Of a DNA stretch of 64,000 bases, positions 1 through 8,398 are shown piece by piece. The notes beneath the pieces were generated by a model. It did no database searches and was not told where the DNA came from. It saw nothing but the letters and a program-made list of their open reading frames with translations. Within the stretch, counting starts at the first letter, position 1; each line of letters opens with the position of its first letter. The translations under genes were made by a program, and so were the position numbers. The DNA is from Verrucomicrobiaceae bacterium (GTDB taxonomy: Bacteria > Verrucomicrobiota > Verrucomicrobiia > Verrucomicrobiales > Akkermansiaceae): assembly GCA_027491155.1 (NCBI GenBank), contig JAIXWR010000005.1:1-64000 (forward strand). Direction: 5' to 3'.

Positions 1-966
1 CTGCGCTGGCTCAAGTCCACCCAGAACGCCGACGGCAGCTGGACCGGCAGCAACCAGTGCGCCATGACCGGCCTCGCCCTCCTCGCCTACCTCGGCCACT
101 GCGAAACCCCGCTTTCCGAAGAGTTCGGCGATTCCTGCCTCAAGGCCATCACCTTCCTCGTCAACCGCGGCATGGCCAAGGACGGCGTCTTGTCCTCCTC
201 CGGCGAAAAGAATCACCTGCCCTACGAGCACGGCATCGCCACTTACGCCCTCGCCGAAGCCTCCACCTTCTGCAAGCAGCTCAACATCAACGTCCCGAAC
301 CTGTTTGAAGTCACCCAGAAGGCCGGCCAGTTCATCATCAGCAACCAGCACGAGTCGGGCGGCTGGGACTACGGCTACGTCGAGGACAGCGGCCGCGGCG
401 GCGACCTCTCGGTGGCGGCCTGGCAGATCCAGGCGCTCAAGGCTTGCAAGCACACCGGGCTCGATTTCAAGAACATGACCCGCTGCATCCGCAAGGCGCT
501 CGATTACGTCGAAGCCCGTCAGGGCTCGGACGGCGGCTTCGGCTACGCCGGCAAGGGTGACTCCCACGCCCCGAACGGCTATCACACCCTCACCGGTGCC
601 GGCATGCTCTGCCTCCAGATGTGGAACAAGGAGTCGGCCGGTAGCGTCCGCAGCGGGGCCAAGTACATCGAGAAAAAGTCGAAGTTCGACTACAACACCG
701 CCGACTGCGACCTCTATGGCCACTACTACGAAGGCCAGGCGATGATGAACCGCGGCGGCGAGCAGTGGAAGAAGTACAACGAGATGTTCCGCGACCAGGT
801 CCTCAACAACCAGAACGCCGACGGCTCCTGGAAAGCTCCCGGCGGAGGCCAGAAGCCGAATGCCGTGGCGGCTCTATTCACCAGCAACGTGCACTACCGG
901 ACCTGCCTGGCCATCCTCATGTTGGAAGTCTACTACCGCTTCCTCCCCGGCACCGGCGGCAAGTAA
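1..966 (+). CDS. Prenyltransferase/squalene-oxidase-fold protein, C-terminal part (5' truncated by window)
   Basis: The window opens inside this frame, so only the last 321 residues are visible and the start lies upstream. QxxDGSW/QxxDGGFGY blocks recur (near residues 8, 175 and 270), as in the alpha-alpha toroid of prenyltransferases and squalene-hopene cyclases. No DxDD cyclase motif is seen, so enzymatic activity is doubtful; a non-catalytic toroid is more likely. It is roughly two thirds identical by eye to the C-terminus of the complete gene at 46237-47820, which lies in the opposite orientation. The full-length paralogue begins with a signal peptide, so this protein is probably exported too. 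An intrinsic terminator follows about 20 nt after the stop. Exact function unknown. Confidence 0.85.
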   Translation: MRWLKSTQNADGSWTGSNQCAMTGLALLAYLGHCETPLSEEFGDSCLKAITFLVNRGMAKDGVLSSSGEKNHLPYEHGIATYALAEASTFCKQLNINVPNLFEVTQKAGQFIISNQHESGGWDYGYVEDSGRGGDLSVAAWQIQALKACKHTGLDFKNMTRCIRKALDYVEARQGSDGGFGYAGKGDSHAPNGYHTLTGAGMLCLQMWNKESAGSVRSGAKYIEKKSKFDYNTADCDLYGHYYEGQAMMNRGGEQWKKYNEMFRDQVLNNQNADGSWKAPGGGQKPNAVAALFTSNVHYRTCLAILMLEVYYRFLPGTGGK

Positions 967-987
967 GCCTGCCTCACCCCCTTCAGG

Positions 988-1019
988 GCGGCTCCTCTCC
1001 CGGGGAGCCGCTTTTTTTT
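988..1019 (+). terminator. Intrinsic terminator after the toroid gene
   Basis: A perfect 8-bp stem (GCGGCTCC at 988-995 pairing with GGAGCCGC at 1004-1011, 8-nt loop) is followed directly by eight T residues. This is the clearest rho-independent terminator in the window. Confidence 0.9.
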
Positions 1020-1073
1020 GCGCCCCGATCCTTGCCGCTTGGATTAACGGCCTCGACCGCCACACTTCACGAC

Positions 1074-1760
1074 ATGCGCGCGCTCGTCCTCTGGCTCGTC
1101 CCACTGCTCTCCTTCGCCGCCCCTACGGAATCCAAGGAACGCTTCGACGCCGGAGGGGCGGAACCCCTTCACTACCTCCGCTTCCTCCCGGAAGGCTATG
1201 AAGAAGGCACCCACCCGCTCGTCGTCTTCCTCCACGGCGCCGGCGAGCGGGGAAAGAATCTGGACCTACTCAAGAAGCACGGGCCGCCCAAGACCGCCAT
1301 GGACGGCCACGGCTTCCCCTTCATCCTTGTCGCCCCGCAGTGCCCGGAAGGGCGCTGGTGGAATCCCGACGAGGTCGTCGCACTCACCCGCGAGCTGGTG
1401 AAGACGTTGCGGGTCGATGCCAGGCGGGTCCACCTCACCGGCCTCAGCATGGGCGGATTCGGCACCTGGGCCTGCCTCGCGAAAGCCCCGGACCTCTATG
1501 CCAGCGGCGTGCCGATCTGCGGCGGAGGCGATCCCGCCACCGCGGCCGCTTTGAAAGAGATCCCGATCTGGGCCTTCCACGGAGAAAAGGATCAGGCCGT
1601 GCCGGTGGCCAAAACCCGCGAAATGGAAGCGGCCATTCTCAAAGCCGGCGGCAAACTCCTGCGGGTCACCTATTACCCGGACGAAGACCACGAATCCTGG
1701 ACCCCCGCTTACGCCAACCCGGCCCTGTTCGCCTGGATGATGCTCCAGAGCCGGAAATGA
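1074..1760 (+). CDS. Alpha/beta hydrolase (esterase/phospholipase-like), exported
   Basis: 228 residues. A hydrophobic N-terminus (residues 1-16, ending SFAAP) looks like a signal peptide. The hydrolase core shows the oxyanion-hole motif FLHGAGERG near residue 53, the nucleophile elbow GLSMGGFG with Ser about 125, an Asp in HGEKDQAVP and a His in DEDHESW, which together give a complete Ser-Asp-His triad. It resembles the 'phospholipase/carboxylesterase' or dienelactone-hydrolase-like proteins common in Verrucomicrobia and Planctomycetes; substrate unknown. The ATG at 1074 was chosen because it precedes the signal peptide; the same frame is open further upstream but runs back through the terminator and the previous gene. 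It converges with the HAD phosphatase, 24 nt away. Confidence 0.85.
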   Translation: MRALVLWLVPLLSFAAPTESKERFDAGGAEPLHYLRFLPEGYEEGTHPLVVFLHGAGERGKNLDLLKKHGPPKTAMDGHGFPFILVAPQCPEGRWWNPDEVVALTRELVKTLRVDARRVHLTGLSMGGFGTWACLAKAPDLYASGVPICGGGDPATAAALKEIPIWAFHGEKDQAVPVAKTREMEAAILKAGGKLLRVTYYPDEDHESWTPAYANPALFAWMMLQSRK

Positions 1761-1784
1761 CCCCGGCGCTCGACGCGGCAAGCC

Positions 1785-2456
1785 TCACCGCTCCGCCAAG
1801 AGCACTTCCAAGGTCGGCACCACACGCGTGGCTCCCGCGGCACGGAGTTCGTCCACCGTGAACCGCCCGGTCGCCACCGCCACGCAGGCCGCCCCCATCG
1901 CCCGGGCACAGTCGATGTCCTTCGGCGTGTCGCCGACCACCACCGTTTCGTCGGGCGAGAAAGCCCGCCCGGCATGCCGCGCCGCACGCTCGAGCGCCAC
2001 GGGGCCCAACCGGTTCCGGTCGGCATGGTCACAGCCATAGGCTCCGAAGGCAAAATGATGTGCGAGCCCGAAATGCCTCATCTTGGCCGCCGCACCGGCC
2101 GCGATGTTCCCGGTCAGCAGGCCCACCGTGGCACCGGACATCGCCGACAGTCCGTCAAGCAGGCCGCCAACCCCGGGTAGAACCCGGCCCGGAAAGCCTC
2201 CGTGGGCGAGGTTCCACTCGAGACGGCGCAGGTAAGCCGCGAAAAAGGCCTCGGCCTCCCCCGCCCCGTCGGCCAGCCCGAAATGACCGGCAATCGTGGC
2301 CAGCACTCCGAGATCCGTGCTGCCGGCAAGATCCAGCGCCGGCCCGGGGCCGCCGAAATGCTCCAGCGTCGCTTCCTGCAACGCCGTCATCCCGGCACCA
2401 CCGGTGTCCACCAGGGTGCCGTCGATGTCGAACAGCCAGAGCGCCGGGCTTTTCAC
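1785..2456 (-). CDS. HAD-superfamily hydrolase, phosphoglycolate-phosphatase-like
   Basis: 223 residues. Motif I is FDIDGTLVDT with the nucleophile Asp10 and acid/base Asp12; motif II is the Thr of LLTGN; motif IV is GDTPKDI. The motif III lysine is not obvious (an Arg occurs in DRNRLGP). The helical cap between motifs I and II is the size usual for Gph-type phosphatases, which dephosphorylate 2-phosphoglycolate or similar small phosphates in the cytosol. The start is 6 nt downstream of the infC stop, so it is probably the last gene of the thrS-infC transcription unit. It occupies the place where rpmI and rplT usually sit. The specific substrate is not determined by the sequence. Confidence 0.85.
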   Translation of the reverse strand: MKSPALWLFDIDGTLVDTGGAGMTALQEATLEHFGGPGPALDLAGSTDLGVLATIAGHFGLADGAGEAEAFFAAYLRRLEWNLAHGGFPGRVLPGVGGLLDGLSAMSGATVGLLTGNIAAGAAAKMRHFGLAHHFAFGAYGCDHADRNRLGPVALERAARHAGRAFSPDETVVVGDTPKDIDCARAMGAACVAVATGRFTVDELRAAGATRVVPTLEVLLAER

Positions 2457-2462
2457 CTCGGA

Positions 2463-3170
2463 TCAATCCTTGGCTTCCGCGCCGCCTTCCGCCGAAGTGG
2501 AGGGAGGCGTGTCCACGTCGTCCGCGGTGATCGTCTCGTCGAAGCCCTCGTCCTCCTCGTCATCCTCGAAGTCGTCGGGCTCCATCAGTTCCCCGTGGAA
2601 GAGGTGGAACTTCCGCTTGCGCTGGTGCTCCGGCAGCGGGGACAGCGTCATGCCGACGGCACGTCCGTTGAGACGCGGCTCCTGGTCGACGTGGGAGATC
2701 TGCTTCAGGTCCTCGATGATGCGTTTCATCATCACGAAGCCCAGTTCCTTGTGGGCGTTCTCGCGACCGCGGAACTGGAGCACCATGCGGACCTTGTGGC
2801 CGGTATCGAGGAAGCCCTCGGCCCGGCCCATCTTGATATTGTAGTCGTGCTGGCCGGTGCCCACGCGGAATTTCACTTCTTTCATCCGCGTCGAGTTCTT
2901 CGACTTCACCTTCTTCAGCTTCGACTGCTCGTACTTGTACTTCCCGTAGTCGACGATGCGGCAAACCGGCGGATCGGCATTCGGGGCGATCTCGACCAGG
3001 TCGAGCCCGATCATCTTCGCCTTCTCGAGCGCCTCGCGGGCGCTCATCACGCCGAGCTGTTCGCCGCTGAAGAGTACGACACGCACCTTGGGCGCGCGGA
3101 TCCGGTCGTTGACGCGCGTCATGTCACGCTGCTGACGACCCCTGAAGTTGCTTTTTGATGGCTTAGCGAT
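2463..3170 (-). CDS. infC: Translation initiation factor IF-3, probable ATC start
   Basis: IF3 binds the 30S subunit, prevents 50S joining and proofreads initiator tRNA and start codon. Family blocks are clear: VNDRIRAPKVRVV, GLDLVEIAP, PPVCRIVDYGKYKYE, then the C-domain EVKFRVGTGQHDYNIK and VRMVLQFRGRE. A highly acidic C-terminal tail of about 40 residues (DDFEDDEEDEGFDE) extends beyond the usual 170-180 residues. The first ATG is at 3122, but an in-frame ATC at 3168-3170 lies 8 nt after a perfect GGAGG and adds 16 residues including KPSKSNFRGRQQRD. No ATG, GTG or TTG fits that ribosome-binding site. Rare AUU/AUC/AUA starts are established for infC and mediate its autoregulation. It lies downstream of thrS, with its own promoter candidate. 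infC identity is near certain; the ATC start is inference. Confidence 0.93.
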   Translation of the reverse strand: MAKPSKSNFRGRQQRDMTRVNDRIRAPKVRVVLFSGEQLGVMSAREALEKAKMIGLDLVEIAPNADPPVCRIVDYGKYKYEQSKLKKVKSKNSTRMKEVKFRVGTGQHDYNIKMGRAEGFLDTGHKVRMVLQFRGRENAHKELGFVMMKRIIEDLKQISHVDQEPRLNGRAVGMTLSPLPEHQRKRKFHLFHGELMEPDDFEDDEEDEGFDETITADDVDTPPSTSAEGGAEAKD

Positions 3171-3183
3171 GGCTTTGTCCTCC
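3168..3183 (-). promoter_or_regulatory. Shine-Dalgarno and ATC start of infC
   Basis: On the minus strand GGAGG (3183-3179) is followed by an 8-nt spacer and ATC (3170-3168). It is one of the very few strong Shine-Dalgarno sequences I can see in the whole window, where most starts have none. That makes a chance placement in front of an in-frame rare start unlikely. Confidence 0.7.
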
Positions 3184-3426
3184 GTAGGTTCGATGCGACA
3201 CAGGCGGGCACGGCAGAACCGTTCCTTCGCCTGCGAAGGGGTATGGGGAACGAGGGTCCGGATCAGGGATCATACGGAGCCGAAATCACCGGAGCGGTCG
3301 GAAGGACCGGTCGGCAAGGAGTTCATCTGTCGTTCCAAAAAAAGCATCGGGTTGGCGCAATGCCGGGCATCGCGTGGGGCGCGGCTGCTGGCATCCAAAT
3401 GCCGAGCTTCGCGTGCGATGCGCCAT
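3171..3426 (-). other. infC leader / thrS-infC intergenic region
   Basis: This stretch of about 250 nt between thrS and infC contains no convincing gene. If transcription starts near 3420 it would be a long 5' untranslated leader. It contains short inverted repeats such as TTCGC...GCGAA near 3226-3237, but no terminator with a T-run. A translational or attenuation control element is possible by analogy with other infC leaders; the sequence does not prove one. Confidence 0.4.
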
Positions 3427-3455
3427 TTTATAAGCTCAGGCGCACCAACCGGCAA
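3427..3455 (-). promoter_or_regulatory. Sigma-70-type promoter for infC
   Basis: TTGCCG (3455-3450), 17-nt spacer, TATAAA (3432-3427) on the minus strand. It is the best canonical -10 in the window. It lies about 25 nt inside the gap downstream of the thrS stop, so infC can be transcribed independently of thrS. Confidence 0.6.
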
Positions 3456-3481
3456 GCGTGATTTTCGGACCGATAACGCCA

Positions 3482-5356
3482 TCAAAGGCTCCGCTCCCGG
3501 ATCTCGGCGGTGATCTCCGCGATGAACTGTTCCAGCGGCTTGGCCCCGAGGTCCTCCTTGTCGCGGTGCCGGACGGAGACGGTCCCCTCCTCCACTTCCT
3601 TCGCGCCGAGCACCAGCATGTAGGGAATGCGCTCCATCCGCGCATTGCGGATCTTCGCCCCCACCTTGTCCGACGAACTATCCAGCGACACCCGCACGCC
3701 GGCTTCGGCGAGCTGCGTCGTGACGGCTTCGGCGGCTTCGAGGAACTTCTCGGAAATCGGGAGCACGCGGACCTGCTCCGGCGACAGCCAGGTCGGGAAC
3801 TTGCCCTCGAAGTGCTCGATCAGCAGGCCGGTGAAGCGCTCCAGCGAACCGAAGGGCGCGCGGTGGATCATGACCGGGCGGTGGGTCGTGTTGTCGGCAC
3901 CCACGTATTCCAGCTTGAAGCGCTCCGGCAGGTTGTAGTCGACCTGCACGGTGCCCAGCTGCCAGTCGCGGCCGATCACGTCCTTCACCACGAAGTCGAT
4001 CTTCGGCCCGTAGAAAGCAGCCTCGCCGAGCTCCTCGGTGTAGTCGACGCCCAGCACCTGGACCGCCTCGCGGATCGCCGCCTCGGCCTTGTCCCAGTTC
4101 TCGGGCGAACCGACGTATTTGTCGGAGTCCGGATCGCGCAGCGAGAGCCGGACGCGGTAGTTGTGCATGCCCAGCGTGCTGAGGACCTTCTTCACCAGGT
4201 CGAGACACCCGATCAGCTCCGCCGACACCTGGTCGGGCGTGCAGAACAGGTGGGCGTCGTCCTGGGTGAAGCCGCGGACGCGGGTCATCCCGCCCAGTTC
4301 GCCGGATTGCTCCCAGCGGTACACGGTCCCGAATTCCGCCAGCCGCACCGGCAGATCGCGATACGAGCGGTGCTCGCTGGCGAAGATCTTGATGTGGTGC
4401 GGGCAGTTCATCGGCTTCAGCAGGTAGCCTTCGAAAGTCCCGTCGGAGAGTCCGTTGACCAGCGTGGCGCAGGTCGCGTCCTCGTCGGCCAGCTTCTCCA
4501 GCGTGTCGCGCTCGGCGATCGGCGGATACTGGCTTTCCTGGTAATACGGGAAGTGCCCGGAGGTCCGGTAGAGGTCGAGCTTGCCGATGTGCGGCGTGAA
4601 GACCTGCGAATAGCCCTGCTTGTCGAGTTCCTGGGTGATGAAGTCCTGCAGCGCCCGGCGGATCAGCCCGCCCTTCGGCTTCCACAGGATCAGCCCCTGC
4701 CCCACCGCTTCGTCGATGTGGAAAAGCTGCAGCTCCTTGCCGAGCCGGCGATGGTCGCGCTTCTTCGCCTCCTCCAGACGGACCAGGTGTTCCTCGAGCT
4801 GCTCCTTGCTTTCGAAGGCCGTGCCGTAAAGCCGCTGGAGCTGCCCCTTCGACTCGTCGCCGAGGTAGAAGGACGACGACACCGACATCAGCTTCACGTT
4901 CTTGCACTTCGAGGTGTAGCCGACGTGCGGCCCCGCGCAGAGGTCGATGAACTCGCCGTTCTGGAAGCAGGAAATGGTCTCGCCTTCCGGGATCTTGTCG
5001 ATCAGGTCGAGCTTGAAGCGGCTCGGGTTGCCCGGGCGCTCGGAAAGGCCGCCCAAGCGGCCGCTTTCGGCCATTGCCTTGGCTTCGTCGCGGGTGATCG
5101 CCTTGTATTCGAACTTCTGGTTCTCCTTCGCGATCTTCTTCATCTCCGCCTCGATCTTCTCGAAGTCGTCCGGCGTGATCCGGTGCTTCAGGTCGAAGTC
5201 GTAATAGAAGCCGTTCTCGATCGGCGGGCCGTAGGCGAACTGGGCATCGGGCCAGATCCGCAGGATCGCGGTGGCCATCACGTGGGCGCAGGAGTGCCGC
5301 AGGCGCTCCAGGTCGGTCATCTGCGCGCGCTCTTCGAGGGTCTTCCGTTCGGACAT
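3482..5356 (-). CDS. thrS: Threonine-tRNA ligase without TGS domain
   Basis: 624 residues; charges tRNA-Thr in the cytosol. The editing domain has HSCAH near residue 21 and the Cys/His motif DLCAGPHVG near 145; the class II catalytic core has MNCPHH, the motif 2 region TVYRWEQSGELGG, and the C-terminal FGSLERF motif and anticodon domain. The protein starts almost directly at the editing domain, so the usual N-terminal TGS domain (about 60 residues) is absent. An extra segment of about 30 residues lies between YYQESQYPP and YLLKPMNCPHH. The thrS-infC order is as in many bacteria. A weak promoter (TTGAAA-N17-AATCTC) may lie just upstream of the ATG. No T-box is visible. Confidence 0.96.
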   Translation of the reverse strand: MSERKTLEERAQMTDLERLRHSCAHVMATAILRIWPDAQFAYGPPIENGFYYDFDLKHRITPDDFEKIEAEMKKIAKENQKFEYKAITRDEAKAMAESGRLGGLSERPGNPSRFKLDLIDKIPEGETISCFQNGEFIDLCAGPHVGYTSKCKNVKLMSVSSSFYLGDESKGQLQRLYGTAFESKEQLEEHLVRLEEAKKRDHRRLGKELQLFHIDEAVGQGLILWKPKGGLIRRALQDFITQELDKQGYSQVFTPHIGKLDLYRTSGHFPYYQESQYPPIAERDTLEKLADEDATCATLVNGLSDGTFEGYLLKPMNCPHHIKIFASEHRSYRDLPVRLAEFGTVYRWEQSGELGGMTRVRGFTQDDAHLFCTPDQVSAELIGCLDLVKKVLSTLGMHNYRVRLSLRDPDSDKYVGSPENWDKAEAAIREAVQVLGVDYTEELGEAAFYGPKIDFVVKDVIGRDWQLGTVQVDYNLPERFKLEYVGADNTTHRPVMIHRAPFGSLERFTGLLIEHFEGKFPTWLSPEQVRVLPISEKFLEAAEAVTTQLAEAGVRVSLDSSSDKVGAKIRNARMERIPYMLVLGAKEVEEGTVSVRHRDKEDLGAKPLEQFIAEITAEIRERSL

Positions 5357-5437
5357 GGGGCGGGGAGATTGGCGGGGTCGACGGCTTTTTCAATGCCGAA
5401 TCCGTCCGATGCCACGCCCTCGAAGCGGCAACCCGGG

Positions 5438-6124
5438 TCAATAGCCTCGAGTATGAGGTCGCGATATCGGTTCACCCATTACGGCCTTTCCGGAGTTTCG
5501 GTTCACGGCATCGAACCTACCTTTCTTTGTAACCACGATCTCATCCTCCTCGAGCCCGACTCCCATCCAACCGCCAAAACTGAAACCCGACTCACTGATG
5601 CCGGCCGATTCCCACCATGTCATCACACTCCCGGCGCCATCGCGGAAAACGGCGACCACGGTGCCGTCCGGCTCTTTGCGCACTTCGGGCAATGCCCCCC
5701 GGCAGAAAACGATGTTTCCGTGAGGGTCGTGAACCACCCGCTTCGTTCCCGGGAAAAGAAACTCGATCCGGGTGACAGGCTCCCCATCCCCCGATTTTGG
5801 CAAGAGCCGCGGGGGATCCATGGCAATGAGGAACCATGCAGAGCCCAAGATCGCCGTAAGGGCCAATGACACGAGGGTCATCACCGCGAAAAAGCTCCGC
5901 ATCGCTGCCCCGCCACCGTATCGCCCCAAGCTCCCCCGGATCAGCTTGGGAAGATAGAAAAGGAGAAGGATGCTCATCGCCGCCAGCACGAAAAACCCGC
6001 TGCCGCCGCCCATTCCCATAAGCATCACCGCAGTGCCGATGAGCACTCCCAATGGGGGAAAGATCAATGCTTCCAGTGCTTCCTCCTTCATTGAATCACG
6101 TGCAATAAGCGACCCGTAAGCCAC
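5438..6124 (-). CDS. Hypothetical membrane protein
   Basis: 228 residues from a GTG start; an in-frame ATG at 6091 would give 217 residues and may be the true start (MKEEALEALIFPP). Three hydrophobic segments are visible: about residues 23-38, 43-60 and 77-100. A soluble C-terminal half of about 120 residues follows, with FPGTKRVVHDPHGNIVFCRG and SGFSFGGWMGVGLEEDEIVV. I recognise no family. Codon choice is visibly less GC-biased than in the neighbours, which may mean recent acquisition or weak selection. Unrelated genes flank it (thrS on the same strand, the TauE permease divergent). Confidence 0.6.
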   Translation of the reverse strand: MAYGSLIARDSMKEEALEALIFPPLGVLIGTAVMLMGMGGGSGFFVLAAMSILLLFYLPKLIRGSLGRYGGGAAMRSFFAVMTLVSLALTAILGSAWFLIAMDPPRLLPKSGDGEPVTRIEFLFPGTKRVVHDPHGNIVFCRGALPEVRKEPDGTVVAVFRDGAGSVMTWWESAGISESGFSFGGWMGVGLEEDEIVVTKKGRFDAVNRNSGKAVMGEPISRPHTRGY

Positions 6125-6231
6125 TCTGTCTGCCGAGGCCCGATGAAGGCCACATGAATTTCCGGTGAACCAACCTCAGTCCCCTTGTTTTTGGCCTTCC
6201 AAGGTCTCTGGGATGCGTCTCACCTCCTCCC

Positions 6232-7005
6232 GTGCCCGGTTCCACCGAATGGATCCTCCTCGCCGCCGGCTTCCTCGCCGCGGTGATGAATTCCGTGGCG
6301 GGCGGGGGGACGATGCTCACCTTCCCCGCCCTGCTGGCAGCGGGACTGAGCGGGGTGATGGCCAACACCACCTCCACCGTTGCGCTTTTCATCGGCATGC
6401 CCGGCAGCGTCTGGGCCTTCCGGAGAAAGCTGGCCGAGGTGAAATCGTGGATCCTCCCGCTCTCCATCGTCAGCCTGCTCGGCGGCTTTGCCGGGGGCTG
6501 GCTGCTACTCGCCATGCCGCCCGGCGTCTTCGACCGGGTGGTCCCCTGGCTCCTGCTGATGGCCACCGCGCTCTTCCTCCTCAATGGCCCGCTCCGCCGC
6601 TGGGCCCATCGCCATGCCCCCGCCGATGCGGCCGAACCCGCGGCTCCGGGTGCCGCCGGCATCGCCTACCAGACCGGCGTCGGGATCTATGGAGGCTACT
6701 TCGGCGCGGGGATCGGCATCATGATGCTGGCCGGCCTGAGCCTGTCGGGAATGAAGGACGTCCACCGCATCAACGCCCTGAAATCCCTGCTCGGCCTGCT
6801 CTGCAACGTCGCCTCGGTGGTCTATTTCATCTACTGCGACGCCGTCGACTGGCGCCTCGCGGGGTGGCTGGTCGCGGGCTCGATCCCCGGTTATTTCCTC
6901 GGCAGCCACTACGGCCAGAGGATCCCGGCCACCGCCGTCCGGGTCATCGTGGCGGTCATCGGTGTCGGAATCGCCACCCGGCTTTTCTGGCAGCAGATGG
7001 CCTGA
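6232..7005 (+). CDS. TauE/SafE-family membrane permease
   Basis: 257 residues from a GTG start at 6232, with about seven to eight hydrophobic helices. The family hallmark is the duplicated glycine-rich helix: VMNSVAGGGTMLTFPALLAAG near residue 18 and the second-half counterpart GIYGGYFGAGIGIMMLAG near 150, with INALKSLLGLL following. TauE/SafE (DUF81) proteins export sulfite, sulfoacetate or other organic anions across the inner membrane; the substrate cannot be read here. It stands alone, divergent from the membrane protein to its left, with no sulfur-metabolism genes nearby. Confidence 0.88.
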   Translation: MPGSTEWILLAAGFLAAVMNSVAGGGTMLTFPALLAAGLSGVMANTTSTVALFIGMPGSVWAFRRKLAEVKSWILPLSIVSLLGGFAGGWLLLAMPPGVFDRVVPWLLLMATALFLLNGPLRRWAHRHAPADAAEPAAPGAAGIAYQTGVGIYGGYFGAGIGIMMLAGLSLSGMKDVHRINALKSLLGLLCNVASVVYFIYCDAVDWRLAGWLVAGSIPGYFLGSHYGQRIPATAVRVIVAVIGVGIATRLFWQQMA

Positions 7006-7034
7006 TTTTCGCTGACCTTACGCGTTCGCGGGGG

Positions 7035-7062
7035 TTGCAGTGGCCGGGCCCGGCTGCTAGAC
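7035..7062 (+). promoter_or_regulatory. Promoter candidate for ugd
   Basis: TTGCAG, 16-nt spacer, CTAGAC. It has the same TTGnnn...CTAGnn layout seen before several other genes here. The predicted transcript start is about 20 nt before the ATG at 7089. Confidence 0.5.
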
Positions 7063-7088
7063 CACCCCCGCTCTCCCCCCCCTACATC

Positions 7089-8396
7089 ATGAAAATCAGC
7101 ATCATCGGGACCGGCTACGTCGGCCTCACCTCCGGGACTTGCTTCGCGGAAGTCGGTCATGAAGTGACCTGCGTCGACAACAATCCGGAGAAGGTGAAGA
7201 CCCTCCTCGAAGGCAAGGTTCCCATCTACGAACCCGGCCTCGAAGAGCTCGTGAAGTCCAACGTGGCCGCCGGCCGCCTGAAATTCACCACCTCCACCGA
7301 GGAAGGCGTCAAGAACAGCGACGTCATCTTCATCGCCGTGCCGACCCCGCCGCAGCCGGATGGCTCGGTCGACCTCTCCTTCATCGAAAAGGTCGCCCGC
7401 GAGATCGCCCAGTGCCTTACCCCGGAGCTCGGCTACCGCGTGATCGTCGACAAGTCGACCGTCCCCGTGAAGACCGGCGACAAGGTCGAGCAGACCGTCC
7501 GCCGCTACGCGCCTCCGGGCGTCGAGTTCGGCGTGGTCTCCAACCCCGAGTTCCTCCGCGAAGGCTGCGCCGTCGACGACCTGCTCCACCCCGACCGCGT
7601 CGTCATCGGATCCAACGACGACCGCGCGCTGGCCTACATGCAGAAGATTTACGAGCCCTTCGTCGCGCCGGTCCTGGTCACCGACATCAATTCGGCCGAG
7701 CTGATCAAGCACGCCGCGAACTCCTTCCTCGCGCTCAAGATTTCCTACATCAACGCCGTGGCCAACATCTGCGAGGCCTCCGGTGCCGACGTCGAGAAGG
7801 TCGCGGAAGGCATCGGCATGGACAAGCGCATCGGCCGCTCGTTCCTCAACGCCGGCCTCGGCTACGGCGGGTCCTGCTTCCCGAAGGACATCAAGGCCTT
7901 CATCCACATCTCCGAAGCCCTCGGCCAGCCCTTCGGCCTGCTCAAGGAGGTCGAGAAGATCAACGCCGACCAGCTCGAGCGTTTCCTCAACAAGATCCGC
8001 GAGAAGCTCTGGGTCTTCCGCGAGAAGAAGATCGCCCTCTGGGGCCTCGCCTTCAAGCAGAACACCGACGACGTCCGCGAATCCGTCGCCATCAAGCTCG
8101 CCCAGAAGATGCTCAAGGAAGGCGCGGTCCTCGCCGCCACCGACCCGGAAGCCCTCGGCACCGCCCAGAAGTTCGGCGAACTGCACGGCGACATTTCCTA
8201 CCACGAGGACATGTATGCCACCCTCGACGGCGCCGACTGCCTGGTCATCGCCACCGAGTGGCCCGCCTTCGCCAAGGCCGACCTCCACGAGATCAAGAAG
8301 CGCCTGCGCACCCCGCTGGTCTTCGACGGCCGCAACCTGCTCGACCCGAAGGACGCCAAAGCCGCCGGCCTCGAATACATCTCGATCGGTCGCTGA
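7089..8396 (+). CDS. ugd: UDP-glucose 6-dehydrogenase
   Basis: 435 residues. Oxidises UDP-glucose to UDP-glucuronate with two NAD+, supplying precursors for capsule, exopolysaccharide or LPS. It has an N-terminal Rossmann motif GTGYVGLTSG (residues 7-16), the VDNNPEKV and YEPGLEE segments, the middle dimerisation domain with SAELIKHAANSFLALKISY, and the catalytic cysteine in NAGLGYGGSCFPKD near residue 265. The C-terminal UDP-binding domain has WGLAFKQNTDDVRES. All expected active-site residues are present. It is monocistronic by context: a promoter candidate is upstream and a hairpin terminator follows 50 nt after the stop. Confidence 0.95.
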   Translation: MKISIIGTGYVGLTSGTCFAEVGHEVTCVDNNPEKVKTLLEGKVPIYEPGLEELVKSNVAAGRLKFTTSTEEGVKNSDVIFIAVPTPPQPDGSVDLSFIEKVAREIAQCLTPELGYRVIVDKSTVPVKTGDKVEQTVRRYAPPGVEFGVVSNPEFLREGCAVDDLLHPDRVVIGSNDDRALAYMQKIYEPFVAPVLVTDINSAELIKHAANSFLALKISYINAVANICEASGADVEKVAEGIGMDKRIGRSFLNAGLGYGGSCFPKDIKAFIHISEALGQPFGLLKEVEKINADQLERFLNKIREKLWVFREKKIALWGLAFKQNTDDVRESVAIKLAQKMLKEGAVLAATDPEALGTAQKFGELHGDISYHEDMYATLDGADCLVIATEWPAFAKADLHEIKKRLRTPLVFDGRNLLDPKDAKAAGLEYISIGR

Positions 8397-8398
8397 TC

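Noticed and set aside
6165..8396. 743-codon frame extending ugd upstream through the TauE gene
   Set aside because: The real ugd starts at 7089 with the Rossmann motif; the extension is the wrong frame of the permease.
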